From Centrapalus pauciflorus (taxonomy: Eukaryota > Streptophyta > Magnoliopsida > Asterales > Asteraceae), in assembly GCA_020465985.1 (NCBI GenBank), contig JAANYP010005932.1:310001-374000 (forward strand): a DNA stretch of 64,000 nucleotides. The letters are read 5' to 3'. Below are positions 35,118 through 46,623 of the stretch, piece by piece (the first letter of the stretch is position 1; every line of letters begins with the position of its first letter). Made by a program: the position numbers and the translations under genes. The notes beneath the pieces were generated by a model. The model saw nothing but the letters and a program-made list of their open reading frames with translations. It was not told where the DNA came from and did no database searches.

Positions 35118-35407
35118 CGACGAGGAGGCATTGTGGTGGAAGGAGAATTTAAGATAACGAGGATCAATGAACACTGAAAACGTTCACTGTTTGTACGAAC
35201 GCAGAAAACGTAATTATGAAGTTTTATAAGGACATGCATGTAATAAAGAAATTTATAAGGATATATGTGTAATTATCAAAATTTATAAGTGTATATCCGT
35301 AATAAAACTTCAACCACTGAACGTGGGATGTACATACAATGAACGTTTTCAGTGCTCATTGATCCCCATTTTATGTCATTCTCCTCCAGCCACAATGCCT
35401 CCCACCA
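35118..35407. repeat. Palindromic spacer (MITE-like) at the turn of the array
   Basis: The left end 'gaggaggcattgtggtgg' and the right end (reverse complement 'gggaggcattgtggctgg') are inverted repeats that continue inward for ~90 bp, with GGATCAATGARCACTGAAAA on both arms. The centre (35190-35310) has three ~30-bp direct repeats starting TTTATAAG. It is flanked on both sides by the same satellite unit in opposite orientations. Confidence 0.75.
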
Positions 35408-35905
35408 AATGGAATCCACACCGAATCTTTGAAAATCTATTCATTTTTCAAATTCACTTCACAAAAATGAATACAAAGAGTTTCAACCCATTATAAGAGA
35501 TGTATCAACTGTCCCGTCAATGGAAGGTTAATGGATGCGCTGGTGCACCAAAGAGCTTGCTTGGTAACAGTTAATACTTTTATTTTGTAATTTACATAAT
35601 CAAATCTATTTAACATGCTTATTTTACAGGAAAAAAAAGCTAGAGGAAACAAAGCTGAAGAATGCCAAGATTTGTACATCTTCACATGTTTTGTTGTTAG
35701 CTTTTTGCATATTTGTATGCCCCTGAAATAATAACTATATCAAACTAGGTTACACAGGTTTTGTAGGGTTTTTGAATTTGCAAATTTTGGGGTTTATGAA
35801 GATTAAACTCTGCTTTTTTGCTAACAAATGTAGAATAATCTAGACAAAAATTTGTCATTCAATTGCCACTATATAAGTTGATAACTCCTCTAATTCATCT
35901 AACTA
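35408..35905. repeat. Inverted copy of the ~1-kb satellite unit
   Basis: The sequence is the reverse complement of the second half of the array unit: AATGGAATCCACACCGAAT mirrors ATTCGGTGTGGATTCCATT at 35099-35117. Correspondence runs outward through the 'cttaccaagcaagc' and 'ggcatacaaatatgcaaa' landmarks to the 'gaattagaggagttatc' landmark near 35890. Confidence 0.85.
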
Positions 35906-36784
35906 AGCTTCTATAGTATCGAATTGTTTTAGTTTATTAATTCTGCCAGTTGTTTTAAAAGGTCAATCTCCAGAGAACATATTTAGGTATCGTATATTGG
36001 GTGGAACTTTAATTTTTTAAAATTTTTCTAGTTCTAGTAACCTATCCCCTTGGATATCTACCATCAATCTTTGAAAAGTCCATATTGGGGGTTTTTTATT
36101 GGGCTACTTGTATATTCTGATGTTGTGAGACTCTATGTTGAAATTAAGCCTAAACTAAGGGTCCTATGTGCAATTGATGTATAAATATTACATGAATCAT
36201 CAAGGGTTATTATTAGTAAATATTTTAAGGATGAATTTATAATTGGAGTCTTGAGTTATGACGACTATCAATGTTAGGGTATAATAATAAAATTTAAGAG
36301 CTAATGTTGTAACATTCATCGTCGACATATCATGTAAAAAAGAGAGAAATTTGAGTGGTGATTATTACAAGATGTATTACTAACGAGAGATGAAGTAAGC
36401 TGATATTGTTAGTAGCAATTTGGGGCAATATCGACTAACGATGTTAATACAATGGAGATTGTTATGAAAAATAATTGTTAGTAATGTTATAAATGATAAC
36501 GGTATGTTGAATTATAAACTTTAATGTGAAAAAATTGGAGCTAAAAGATTATGAAATGAATAAATCATCTATCTTTTGCTGCAAAATGAGAAGGACGAGA
36601 AGAACCTGAAGGTGATGTAGAATGATGTAAGATAAACAAGTATGTCTAATAATAAACTCAGTAAAATGTGATTGCTAAATAATCATTGAACTTTTAAGGA
36701 GACATTGTTATAGGATAAAACAAATGTGACTGATTGATAAAGGAATGGTATCGTAAAGAAGACTAAATTCAAAATAGTTGTTTC
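35906..36784. other. Unassigned AT-rich sequence
   Basis: No gene or repeat I can support. It may include degraded continuation of gypsy G, but no motif is readable. Confidence 0.4.
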
Positions 36785-37627
36785 ATCACATTTTTTTTTT
36801 CGAAAATGTGGATATCGAAATGGTCTTACATTAACCTGGGTGGTTTTAGGCACGAAGGAATATGATGATTAATAGCCGTTGAGGAGGTAACCCTTTTGAA
36901 AGGAAAAAAAAGTCAGAGTACTGATTGAGTATTCTTTTCAAGAGCTTGAAATGGAAATTGCATCCATGATTCTTTAAAGTCAAATAAAGTGGGTCCATAT
37001 GTTACAAGCCATTGGAGACCAAGTAACATACCAACTCCATATATAGGTAGGAGAAAAAAAATCCAACGTGCACTTGTAAGCATCTAAGTCCACTAACCTC
37101 TTTATAAAAGCCTACACTTTGCATGACGTCATGTTCCCTACAATTACTTGAAGATGGTGGGAAGGTAGTATAGTCAGTCCTAAAAACTCAACTACTTGGT
37201 TTTGTAGGAAATAATGAGTGAAGCCATGTAAGGATTTGCCATTAACTTCTCTCCAATCAGTCGAAGTCAGAGCATGATAAGTAACTGTTGGAACTTTAGT
37301 GGTTAAAGGATCCATGTGAGTAACAGAGTCAAGTTAGTCACTTGATGATTGATCATCAACTGTTTTGGAATAGTACTCAATCACCAAGTGTCTTGGAATA
37401 GTACTCATTTATGTTTTCTGGCTGACAATGATGACCTAATTGAAACTTTTCATCACAATTATAACAGAGCCCTTTTTCCTAAGGAGCGCCATATCAGCCG
37501 TGGTAAGGCAGCCAATGGGATGAGGAAGTGTTTGTGTCTGCTTAATGTCCACTTTAAGACCAGAAAGAAAACATTTAGAATGTGAGAAACTAGATACATG
37601 ATTAGAGAGTGACGTAAATTCCAATAA
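36785..37627 (-). pseudogene. Gypsy G remnant: gag end, protease region, RT start (Reina-like)
   Basis: On the minus strand, with many stops, I can read a gag C-terminal segment (EFTSLSNHV..CFLSGLK), the zinc knuckle GLCYNCDEKF..GHHC near 37445-37475, a protease-like region (TYHALTS..FLQNQVVEFLGL at about 37160-37300), a linker (GPTLFDFKESWMQF near 36980) and the start of RT (NVRPFRYPHF near 36800-36835). Plant chromoviruses such as Reina/CRM types share this order. Gypsy E is inserted in its gag; the gag continues at 45731-45781. Confidence 0.75.
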
Positions 37628-40007
37628 TGTAACAACCCAACTTTTAGCCCAACTAATTATCTGATCATCAAACCAATAATGTAATTTTATTACATTATTT
37701 GAATTATAATTTAATTAAGTTTTGAAATATTTAATTAATTTATATTAACATTTAAATTATGATTTAATAAATTACTAAGATAATTAAATAAAAGATATAT
37801 AGGATACGAAAGTAATAGTGGGTTAAGTAACAAACGTAACTAGTTAAAGTATATAAACGGGATTTAGACTCATAAATCAGATTCACTCTCTCTCTCTAGA
37901 CTCTCTCTCTAGATTTTCTCTCTCTACTCTCTCTCTACTCTCTCTCTAAGATTTCTTCTATACCGACCATCCGATTATCAAGATTTATACGTTATCGGGA
38001 AGATCTCGAACAATACTACAAGATTATGCGGTTGCATGTAGGATTACGCACGAATTTGAGGTAAGAATTTACGTTTTTAAGCTTTATATTTCGGTTTTTA
38101 AGTTAGAAATTCGAATTTAGCATTTATATGAGATTAAAGTTAGTTTAAACTTGATTTTAACTAGAATATGTATAATATAATTGAACCTAGCCTTAATACT
38201 TAACATATTAGTGATTTTAAGTTTTGAAATTCATGTTTTTAGGATGTAGATTATGAACAAATTCGAAATATCAAGATCAAAGTCGAAATGCATGAACACA
38301 CTCGACTTTGGTTGTTAAATTCGAATAATGGTGCAATTTGACAATAAACTCGAATAAGGCATTCGAATTTAAGAGTGTTGTTCGAATTTGTATATAGATT
38401 CGAAGATATGCTTCGACTTTAAGCCATAAAATCGAAATATGGGTCGAATTTAATACTAAACTCGAGAAGATGATTCGACTTTTATGTTAAATTCGAATAG
38501 GGTTTCAAATTTAACCCTAAACTTGAAATGGAATTCGAATTTACCCTCCCTCATTCGAATTTAGTGCATATAATAGCCACATGAATGAATTTAATGCAAA
38601 GGATTTGAATTTAGTGATATAAAGATGAAATCTTATTCCCTAAAATTGTATATCTTGAAAAAGATTCATAAACAACACATGAAATGAAAAAATAACTAGT
38701 TTAATGATTAATATATATATATACATTGATCTTTAGAGAATATAATATACAAGGAATACAAATGAAAGAAAGATTCTTGAGAATGATGATTGTATAAACA
38801 AGATATGAAATTGTGAGATCAAAGACCAACGAATGAATCTTGAGCATTAATAAATAATGAACACTGAATATATATTATTCAGATAATATAAAGACTAATA
38901 AATATCAGAACTGATATTAATAACAGATTGAGCAACGAGCAAGATGACGAGCATCTGAAAGTCTGACATAAGTCAGATTGTGGTTCTAATCCACTACAGA
39001 TTATGAGCAACAGAGCCAAAGCCAGAAAGTAAAAGAGTGCAAATAACCAGTAACTGTGAGTTGTAGATTTCACTTTAACTGCATATTATGTGAATTGAGA
39101 CTTTTGTTGCATGATTCTGATTTATTTGGCATTCTGATCTTGAGCTTATTGATATATTGTCATAGTATATTTACTATGATTTGTTGAGCTGAGTATTTCT
39201 TCTTATAGATTCGATTCTTTGACGAGTCATTTGATTGTTAAGCTTAACACCATCACTATTGCTCAGTGTTGGGTTAATGTTAGGCTTATGATGTGCTGAT
39301 TTACGTGATGAAAGCACAGAGGGTAGCTAGAGCTGAGCATTCCGATGATATCCATATAGAGCTTTTACTGGTAGCTAGCCCAGTACGTGGCTGATCCCCA
39401 CTAATGATGCGTGTGTATGGATTTATCATCATCCGAGCATTCCTTATGAAATTGTCTAAAAGTCTCAAGAGCAACAACAGTTTTATAACTGGGAGCTGAG
39501 CAAAGTCGCGCATCAAAAGAGCATTAATTGGCCAATGTCCCTTCGAGATTGAGCTGTGCATGAGCCTAGTGCAGTGCATATAGAGCTGAGCCGTGCATGA
39601 GCCGAGTGCAGTGCATGTGCTTCCGCGTTCATAATTGCATGTTAAATGTGAAATTCTGCATTCTCACTAAGCAAATAAGCTTACCCCGTTGTTGCATTAT
39701 TTTTCAGGTAAAGGCAAAGGATTGGCTGGACCTAGTTCATAGGTCAGGACTTGAAAGAGCTTGAAGTGCATTAGAACCTGTTCCAATACCTTGGTATTTG
39801 ATTACAGATAGAGCTTTGAGGTTTGGGCTAGTTTACATTTGTGCTTTGATGAAATAGTCTAGAAGTTTGTACCTTATATTTAGTTTTTGTCTCTGATTGT
39901 AATTAACTTTTATTCCGCAACTGTTAATTTTATCTTAGTTTCCTGATTGATATTGCATTGCTATTGGGACCTAGACTTGAGACCTTTGAGAAATCTTGGG
40001 TCTCACA
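37628..40007 (+). repeat. 5' LTR of gypsy E
   Basis: Starts TGTAACAACCCAACTTTTAGCC and ends GGTCTCACA. It contains a TATA box (TATATAAA, 37850-37857), a CT-repeat stretch just downstream (37885-37950), a cluster of TTCGAA-type words (38100-38590), and a ~40-bp tandem duplication around 39550-39612 ('gtgcatgagcc.agtgcagtgcat' twice). It is 156 bp longer than the 3' LTR. Confidence 0.93.
37850..37857 (+). promoter_or_regulatory. TATA box of the gypsy E LTR
   Basis: TATATAAA followed about 30 bp later by a pyrimidine-rich (CT)n tract, a common plant core-promoter layout. The 3' LTR has the same site at 43724-43731. Confidence 0.6.
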
Positions 40008-40010
40008 GGA

Positions 40011-40022
40011 TGGTATCAGAGC
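40011..40022 (+). promoter_or_regulatory. Primer binding site of gypsy E (tRNA-iMet)
   Basis: TGGTATCAGAGC, three bases after the 5' LTR end at 40007. Confidence 0.92.
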
Positions 40023-40207
40023 AATAGTTTGAGTGAATCAATGTATTACGTGTAATACATGATCTCAAACTTTTGCAATGCTATAGTATCAATCATGACA
40101 GGATGGCTTGAACTAAGATAGGTTCAGAGACTTGTAGGATGGGGCATGAAAGGGTACAAAGTGCTAGACTAATGATCTAAACATTTAGTGATTTGAATTT
40201 CAGAGCT

Positions 40208-41362
40208 ATGTCAGGAGAAGGTGGACCATCAGGTGGCATGACCCCAGAGCAAGTCCTGGAAATGATGCAACAACTAATAACCCAGAATAATGAGCTACAA
40301 AACAAGTTTATGCTAGAGCAAATTGAATCAATAATGAAAACTGAAAAGAAAAATAAACATAAAAAGAAGCAAACGGAACAGTCAAGCGAATCGGAATCCG
40401 ATAATGAGCACGTCAATAAGCGAGTTGTGCAGCCAAAAGGCTGTAGATTCAAAGACTTCAAAGCGAGTGGTGCCTTAACGTTTAAAGGCACAGTAGATCC
40501 AATAAAAGCGTTAGATTGGATAAGTCATACTAAAGAGATCTTCAGTATCTCAGAATGTCTGGACAGCAATAGAGTTAACTTTGCTACAGCGCTGTTCGTT
40601 GGAGCTGCTAGAGCCTGGTGGAAAACGCAAAGAAGCATCTATGGTGAGGAAGCGATTATGACATTGGACTGGGAGCAGTTCTTAGAGATGTTCAATGCCA
40701 AATACTGTCCAACAGACAAACAAGACGAACTCGAGATGCAGTTGATGCAATTGAAACAAGGAACTAAGAGTGTTGATGAATACGAGCATGAGTTCTCGAG
40801 ACTTTGCGGCTACTCGTCATATCAAGTTGCAACAGAAGAGCGTAAGATAAACCGATTCAGACTGGGTCTGAATCCAGCTTATAGAAGACAAATGAGTAGC
40901 ATAAAGTCTACAACGTATCTCAGTATAGTGGAAGCAGCAAGGATGGTGGAGCAAGAATTCACATATTCTAGTTGTGAACCCGTTATGATGGCTATAAGTC
41001 TTACTTGTCCATCTCCACCTAAGAAACAGAAGTCTAGTAGATTCTTCGGTTCATCAAAGTCCAGTCAGCAGCAGTCACAAGCATCCTCTACGCCTCAGAA
41101 GACTAGAGTTTATTCTGTACAGTCAGGAGCGCGATCGTGCAAACGTTGTAACAAATTTCATAGCGGACGCTGCAATCCTAGAGATGTGATGTGTTACACT
41201 TGTAACCAGATTGGACATGGAAGTGATGAGTGTCCAGAAAGAAACGACGTATGCTACAACTGTGGTGAGCGTGGACATTATGCCAAGCATTGCCCAATGC
41301 ATGCGATCTTACTAATCAGGAACAACCAGTTGGCAAAGCAATTCAACAGAGTACTACAATGA
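40208..41362 (+). CDS. Gypsy E gag (384 aa), open
   Basis: I chose the ATG at 40208 (MSGEGGPSGGM); the frame can extend upstream only without an ATG. Acidic/Lys-rich helix at residues 15-75; retrotransposon gag domain about residues 85-235 (ALDWISHTKEIF, FVGAARAWWK, WEQFLEMFNAKYCP, LKQGTKSVDEYEHEFSRL). Three knuckles near the C-terminus: CKRCNKFHSGRC (CX2CX3HX3C), CYTCNQIGHGSDEC and CYNCGERGHYAKHC. After the last knuckle the frame shifts (about 41295): the other frame continues to about 41448 with the ARAFHITAEDAEETPE segment that normally precedes protease, then stops. It is the only largely intact retroelement gene in the window besides the B aORF. Confidence 0.9.
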   Translation: MSGEGGPSGGMTPEQVLEMMQQLITQNNELQNKFMLEQIESIMKTEKKNKHKKKQTEQSSESESDNEHVNKRVVQPKGCRFKDFKASGALTFKGTVDPIKALDWISHTKEIFSISECLDSNRVNFATALFVGAARAWWKTQRSIYGEEAIMTLDWEQFLEMFNAKYCPTDKQDELEMQLMQLKQGTKSVDEYEHEFSRLCGYSSYQVATEERKINRFRLGLNPAYRRQMSSIKSTTYLSIVEAARMVEQEFTYSSCEPVMMAISLTCPSPPKKQKSSRFFGSSKSSQQQSQASSTPQKTRVYSVQSGARSCKRCNKFHSGRCNPRDVMCYTCNQIGHGSDECPERNDVCYNCGERGHYAKHCPMHAILLIRNNQLAKQFNRVLQ

Positions 41363-41448
41363 TACCTACAGCAAAGGCGCGAGCTTTCCATATAACTGCT
41401 GAGGATGCTGAGGAGACACCAGAGACACCAAAAGACCACAATCGTAAC

Positions 41449-43365
41449 TAATAATAAGTTTCTTATATGATATAAATGATTTAATTCTGTAACCAAATCA
41501 ATTTTAATTCCCACATAAGTAATGAGTTAACTGTACAACCCTATCATCGATAGTGAATAATGCGGATGACATATGGGTTGTATCAGTTGAAGTTACTATA
41601 CAGATACTTTTTTAATCAGAAACTATACCTATAAACAATATAGGTATTGTAATCTGAATCATGTATGATTCAAAACCCGAGAGAAATCAAAATAAAATCC
41701 TAAACATAAGCTACTTCGTAAATCCTTGTAATCTAAATGATTACAGCGTGTCTTATAATGAGACAGAGGTAGAAGTAGTTGATTCAATAAATATTAATAA
41801 GAAGAGAATCATTGAAACAAATTGACAAACACCCGAGGACAACTTGAGTAAGAATCAAAAGAAGTCAGAGGCACAAAGCGAGAGTGATAAACAAATAGAT
41901 TGAGATCTTTGTGAAATCAAGCGATTGGTCATAAATGACCAATGAAATGCCGTATATGCCAAATAAATGTAAGAATGGATTCTCATGATGTCGACGCGAG
42001 ACTAGTGAGATATCTAATATGGAATTCCTATTCCACTTAATTGTGCATTAAATAAAAGTTTCTACCAAAAAGAGTGAAATGATCTTAAATTTAGAGATTC
42101 ACTAATGAAGATTCAAACCTAAATCGATACGTATAATTAAACAGAACCAAAAGTTATAGCTTTGTCAAAGCCTCTTGACCGAATCGTACAGTGAACTAAT
42201 AGAGGAAGGCAATGACGATAAAGTAGAAGATGATGTAAATGATCGTGGAGACGGTTTTGGAACCCTGGTAACTCGAGATCTGACTTCAATAACAGAATCT
42301 GCCGTTATGTCTAATGAATCACACTGAGAAAGCCTAAAGTAAATTGTCGATTTCTATCAAATCATTTCCTTATAATTCGATTCTGTATCGCATTTGTTTT
42401 CCATGTCGTTAATGTTCCTATTCGCTGCAAGATTTGAAAGCATATGATCACTTCAAGTTCTTGATCATATTTGACTTGCCTGAAATATCTCTTAACTGCT
42501 GAAACCGTTGCGAAGAAGATGGGTCGATTGTAACACCAAATTTTTGATTCTCTGTTCGAACTCCTGCTTTGTTCGGCGAGTTTTAAGATGCAGTATTTCA
42601 ACATTTTGCCTTAATCCCTCATTTTCGGCTTCTAAACACTCGATCTTCTTGGAGGATTTTGCTTCTCGAGAGATTGCTTACATAAAAAATTTTTTGGCGG
42701 ATATGGCAGCGCAATTTGAGACCAAGGTAGTTAAGGTGGAGAAATTACATAAAGAGTTTACTCCAATTGTTGCGCCGGAGGATAGATTTCATTTGTTTGA
42801 TAGAGCGAAGAAAATTATAAGTCTTCATAACAGGACAGCATAAATCAGAAATCGGTTAAGCGATTGATGATTGAAACATCATCAATAAAAGAAACATAAA
42901 GTACAGATATTAGACTCCCAAAAGCTTTACAGCTAGTTTCAAAAGAAAATGAAAGAGAGATATGAGCTAATTGTTATATAATGAGCTGCAAGTTAAATTG
43001 AAAAGAGATATAAAGTTAAATCTCAAAAGTCCACAAAACGAATATATAACTAATAATCAGAAGTCTTAAAAAATCTCTTATGTGATTGCATAACTTTGCA
43101 ATAATACAGATGAGAGATTTAAAAAGCCATAACTGACTCAAGATCAAATGAAAAGAGATATATGAGCTAACTCATGTATTGAGTTGCTATCTGAATTGAT
43201 TATGGCGTAAAGCATAAAGCTCATATATTAAGAGTATGAATAATGAGTCAGAATTCCTAAAATGATCAAGCAGTGAAATAATGAATCAAATATGAAACTC
43301 CGAAGAGAAATTTGAGTTTCTTGTGCTTGAGAATTTCAAAAGAAACATAGATCATGAAATACAGA
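41449..43365 (+). other. Non-coding interior of gypsy E
   Basis: It replaces the expected protease-integrase region. I recognise no pol motif in six frames. A 111-codon frame at 42508-42843 has no familiar domain and is probably chance. Confidence 0.6.
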
Positions 43366-43463
43366 TGGTGCTCGTTCAGTGGAAACACCACAAAAGTTCG
43401 TATCAGTCTTGGGAATCAGGATAACATAAAAGCTATCTGCCCAAGTCTGTTCGAACATATCTA
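43366..43463 (+). pseudogene. Relic of a chromodomain tail in gypsy E
   Basis: Reads VLVQWKHHKSSYQSWES, a stop, then in a shifted frame CPSLFEHI and a stop. This parallels the C-terminal chromodomain end of elements C and D (VQWRHHKGTSATWEPE..YPHLF). It shows that the ancestor carried a full chromovirus pol that was deleted internally. Confidence 0.75.
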
Positions 43464-43501
43464 ACTTCGGGGACGAAGTTTGTGCGTGGTGGAGCCCGTT
43501 C

Positions 43502-45725
43502 TGTAACAACCCAACTTTTAGCCCAACTAATTATCTGATCATCAAACCAATAATGTAATTTTATTACATTATTTGAATTATAATTTAATTAAGTTTTGAA
43601 ATATTTAATTAAATTATATAAATATTTAAATTATGATTTAATAAATTACTAAGATAATTAAATAAAAGATATATAGGATACGAAAGTAATAGTGGGTTAA
43701 GTAACAAACGTAACTAGTTAAAGTATATAAAGGGGATTTAGACTCATAAATCAGACTCACTCTCTCTCTCTAGACTCTCTCTCTCTCTAGATTTCTCTCT
43801 CTACTCTCTCTCTACTCTCTCTCTAAGATTTCTTCTAAACCGACCGTCCGATTATCAAGATTTATACGTTATCGGGAAGATCTCGAAGAATACTAAAAGA
43901 TTATGTGGTTGCATGTAGGATTACGCACGAATTTGAGGTAAGAATTTACGTTTTTAAGCTTTATATTTCGGTTTTTAAGTTAGAAATTCGAATTTAGCAT
44001 TTATATGAGATTAAAGTTAGTTTAAACTTGATTTTAACTAGAATATGTATAATATAATTGAACCTAGCCTTAATACTTAACATATTAGTGATTTTAAGTT
44101 TAGAAATTCATGTTTTTAGGATGTAGATTATGAACAAATTCGAAATATCAAGATCAAAGTCGAAATGCATGAACACACTCGACTTTGGTTGTTAAATTCG
44201 AATAATGGTGCAATTTGAAAATAAACTCGAATAAGGCATTCGAATTTAAGAGTGTTGTTCGAATTTGTATATAGATTCAAAGATATGCTTCGACTTTAAG
44301 CCATAAAGTCGAAATATGGGTCGAATTTAATACTAAACTCGAGAAGATGATTCGACTTTGATGTTAAATTCGAATAGGGTTTCGAATTTAACACTAAACT
44401 TGAAATGGAATTCGAATTTACCCTCCCTCATTCGAATTTAGTGCATATAATAGCCACATGAATGAATTTAATGCAAAGGATTTTGAGCATTAATAAATAA
44501 TGATGATTGTATAAACAAGATATGAAATTGTGAGATCAAAGACCAACGAATGAATCTTGAGCATTAATAAATAATGAACACTGAATATATATTATTCAGA
44601 TGATATAAAGACTAATAAATATCAGAACTGATATTAATAACAGATTGAGCAACGAGCAAGATGACGAGCATCTGAAAGTCTGACATAAGTCAGATTGTGG
44701 TTCTAATCCACTACAGATTATGAGCAACAGAGCCAGAGCCAGAAAGTAAAAGAGTGCAAATAACCAGTAACTGTGAGTTGTAGATTTCACTTTAACTGCA
44801 TATTATGTGAATTGAGACTTTTGTTGCATGATTCTGATTTATTTGGCATTCTGATCTTGAGCTTATTGATATATTGTCATAGTATATTTACTATGATTTG
44901 TTGAGCTGAGTATTTCTTCTTATAGATTCGATTCTTTGACGAGTCATTTGATTGTTAAGCTTAACACCATCACTATTGCTCAGTGTTGGGTTAATGTTAG
45001 GCTTATGATGTGCTGATTTACGTGATGAAAGCACAGAGGGTAGCTAGAGCTGAGCATTCCGATGATATCCATATAGAGCTTTTACTGGTAGCTAGCCCAG
45101 TACGTGGCTGATCCCCACTAATGATGCGTGTGTATGGATTTATCATCATCCGAGCATTCCTTATGAATTTGTCTAAAAGTCTCAAGAGCAACAACAGTTT
45201 TATAACTGGGAGCTGAGCAAAGTCGCGCATCAAAAGAGCATTAATTGGCCAATGTCCCTTCGAGATTGAGCTGTGCATGAGCCTAGTGCAGTGCATATAG
45301 AGCTGAGCCGTGCATGAGCCGAGTGCAGTGCATGTGCTTCCGCGTTCATAATTGCATGTTAAATGTGAAATTCTGCATTCTCACTAAGCAAATAAGCTTA
45401 CCCCGTTGTTGCATTATTTTTCAGGTAAAGGCAAAGGATTGGCTGGACCTAGTTCATAGGTCAGGACTTGAAAGAGCTTGAAGTGCATTAGAACCTGTTC
45501 CAATACCTTGGTATTTGATTAAAGATAGAGCTTTGAGGTTTGGGGCTAGTTTACATTTGTGCTTTGATGAAATAGTCTAGAAGTTTGTACCTTATATTTA
45601 GTTTTTGTCTCTGATTGTAATTAACTTTTATTTCGCAACTGTTAATTTTATCTTAGTTTCCTGATTGATATTGCATTGGTATTGGGACCTAGACTTGAGA
45701 CCTTTGAGAAATCTTGGGTCTCACA
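43502..45725 (+). repeat. 3' LTR of gypsy E
   Basis: Near-identical to the 5' LTR except for a deletion after 44480, bridged by a 20-bp copy of sequence from further right (TGAGCATTAATAAATAATGA, also at about 44557-44576), and a few point changes. Ends at 45725, followed by target duplication AATAA. Confidence 0.93.
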
Positions 45726-45730
45726 AATAA

Positions 45731-45781
45731 ATTTGTAGGTATTGACCGAAGAATTTTGACGCAACTTATAAAGGTTGACTT
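45731..45781 (-). pseudogene. Continuation of gypsy G gag on the far side of E
   Basis: The minus strand reads a YKLRQNSSVNTY-like segment, typical of the gag stretch just before the LTSL segment. Removing E and one AATAA joins it to 37627. It is cut at 45782 by the LTR of copia F. Confidence 0.6.
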
Positions 45782-46061
45782 TGTTGAAAAAACTTTCTAA
45801 AATGCACAGGTTTTCTAATAAATACTTTTATTCATTCAATCTTTGAAATACACAATTGAAACTTTACATTTAGGTTCCTATTTATACTAGACGAAAGGGT
45901 GCGAGTGACACAATGGTTTGTGGTACCCTTTCATGAATGGTTGCGTCTTTTACTAAAAGATGCAAATCTTCATGTTTACTAATTGCTATTCAAGGTCCTT
46001 GCACTTTATAAAATTACATATTTGTCTCTAAAGTATTTACATAATCAAGATTAATATAACA
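45782..46061 (-). repeat. 3' LTR of copia F
   Basis: On the minus strand it runs from TGTTATATTAATCTTG to GTTTTTTCAACA (280 bp), and is preceded by the polypurine run AAGGGGGAAAA (about 46062-46073). No matching 5' LTR is seen to the right. Confidence 0.7.
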
Positions 46062-46280
46062 TTTTCCCCCTTAATCTTGATTGTTCTTCAGTAGGTATTT
46101 GACTTCAATATTTTGGTCTTCTGTTTGTCTTCAACTCTTTTATCTTTTTGCTCGTACAGTTTCTCAACTTCTTTAGGTTCTCTACGTGTCTTTGCATCTG
46201 TTTCTCAAATGATGTCTCCCTAGCTGTATCTGATTTTGCTGAATCAAATCTTGGTTTTTCTAACCTGCTTTAAGAAAAAT

Positions 46281-46545
46281 GATATACTCCCGATCAGTTC
46301 TTCTTTGATTAATATACTCCCGATTAATCCTTCTTTTATTGATCTACTCCCGATCAATGTGTGTCTCTCTCTGGTCTAATCCCTACCAGGTTTTCTCTAT
46401 CTGTTTTGGTCTAATCCCGACCATTTCTTATCTCTACCTGTTTTGGTCTAATCCGGACCATTTCTACTCTCTCTATCTATCTTTGGTCTAATCCCGAGCA
46501 GTTTAACTCTCTATCTATTTTCTTATTGATCTAATCACGATCAAC

Positions 46546-46623
<78 letters not shown>

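Larger units (their letters stand above)
37628..45725 (+). mobile_element. Gypsy E: LTR-flanked gag-only non-autonomous element
   Basis: Two near-identical LTRs (2.38 and 2.22 kb), a tRNA-iMet primer site, a gag ORF, then ~1.9 kb without pol, then a ~100-bp relic of a chromodomain end and the 3' LTR. It is flanked by a perfect 5-bp target duplication AATAA (37623-37627 and 45726-45730). The high LTR similarity implies a recent insertion, although it lacks protease, RT, RNase H and integrase. It must have been mobilised by a related autonomous element. Confidence 0.93.

Noticed and set aside
37885..37955. CT-rich stretch and other SSRs as CRISPR-like arrays
   Set aside because: These are simple repeats and LTR promoter sequence in a plant genome, with no spacer-repeat structure.
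42508..42843. 111-codon frame inside gypsy E as a novel gene
   Set aside because: No recognisable domain and no second copy to show conservation. Such a length is expected by chance in 1.9 kb.
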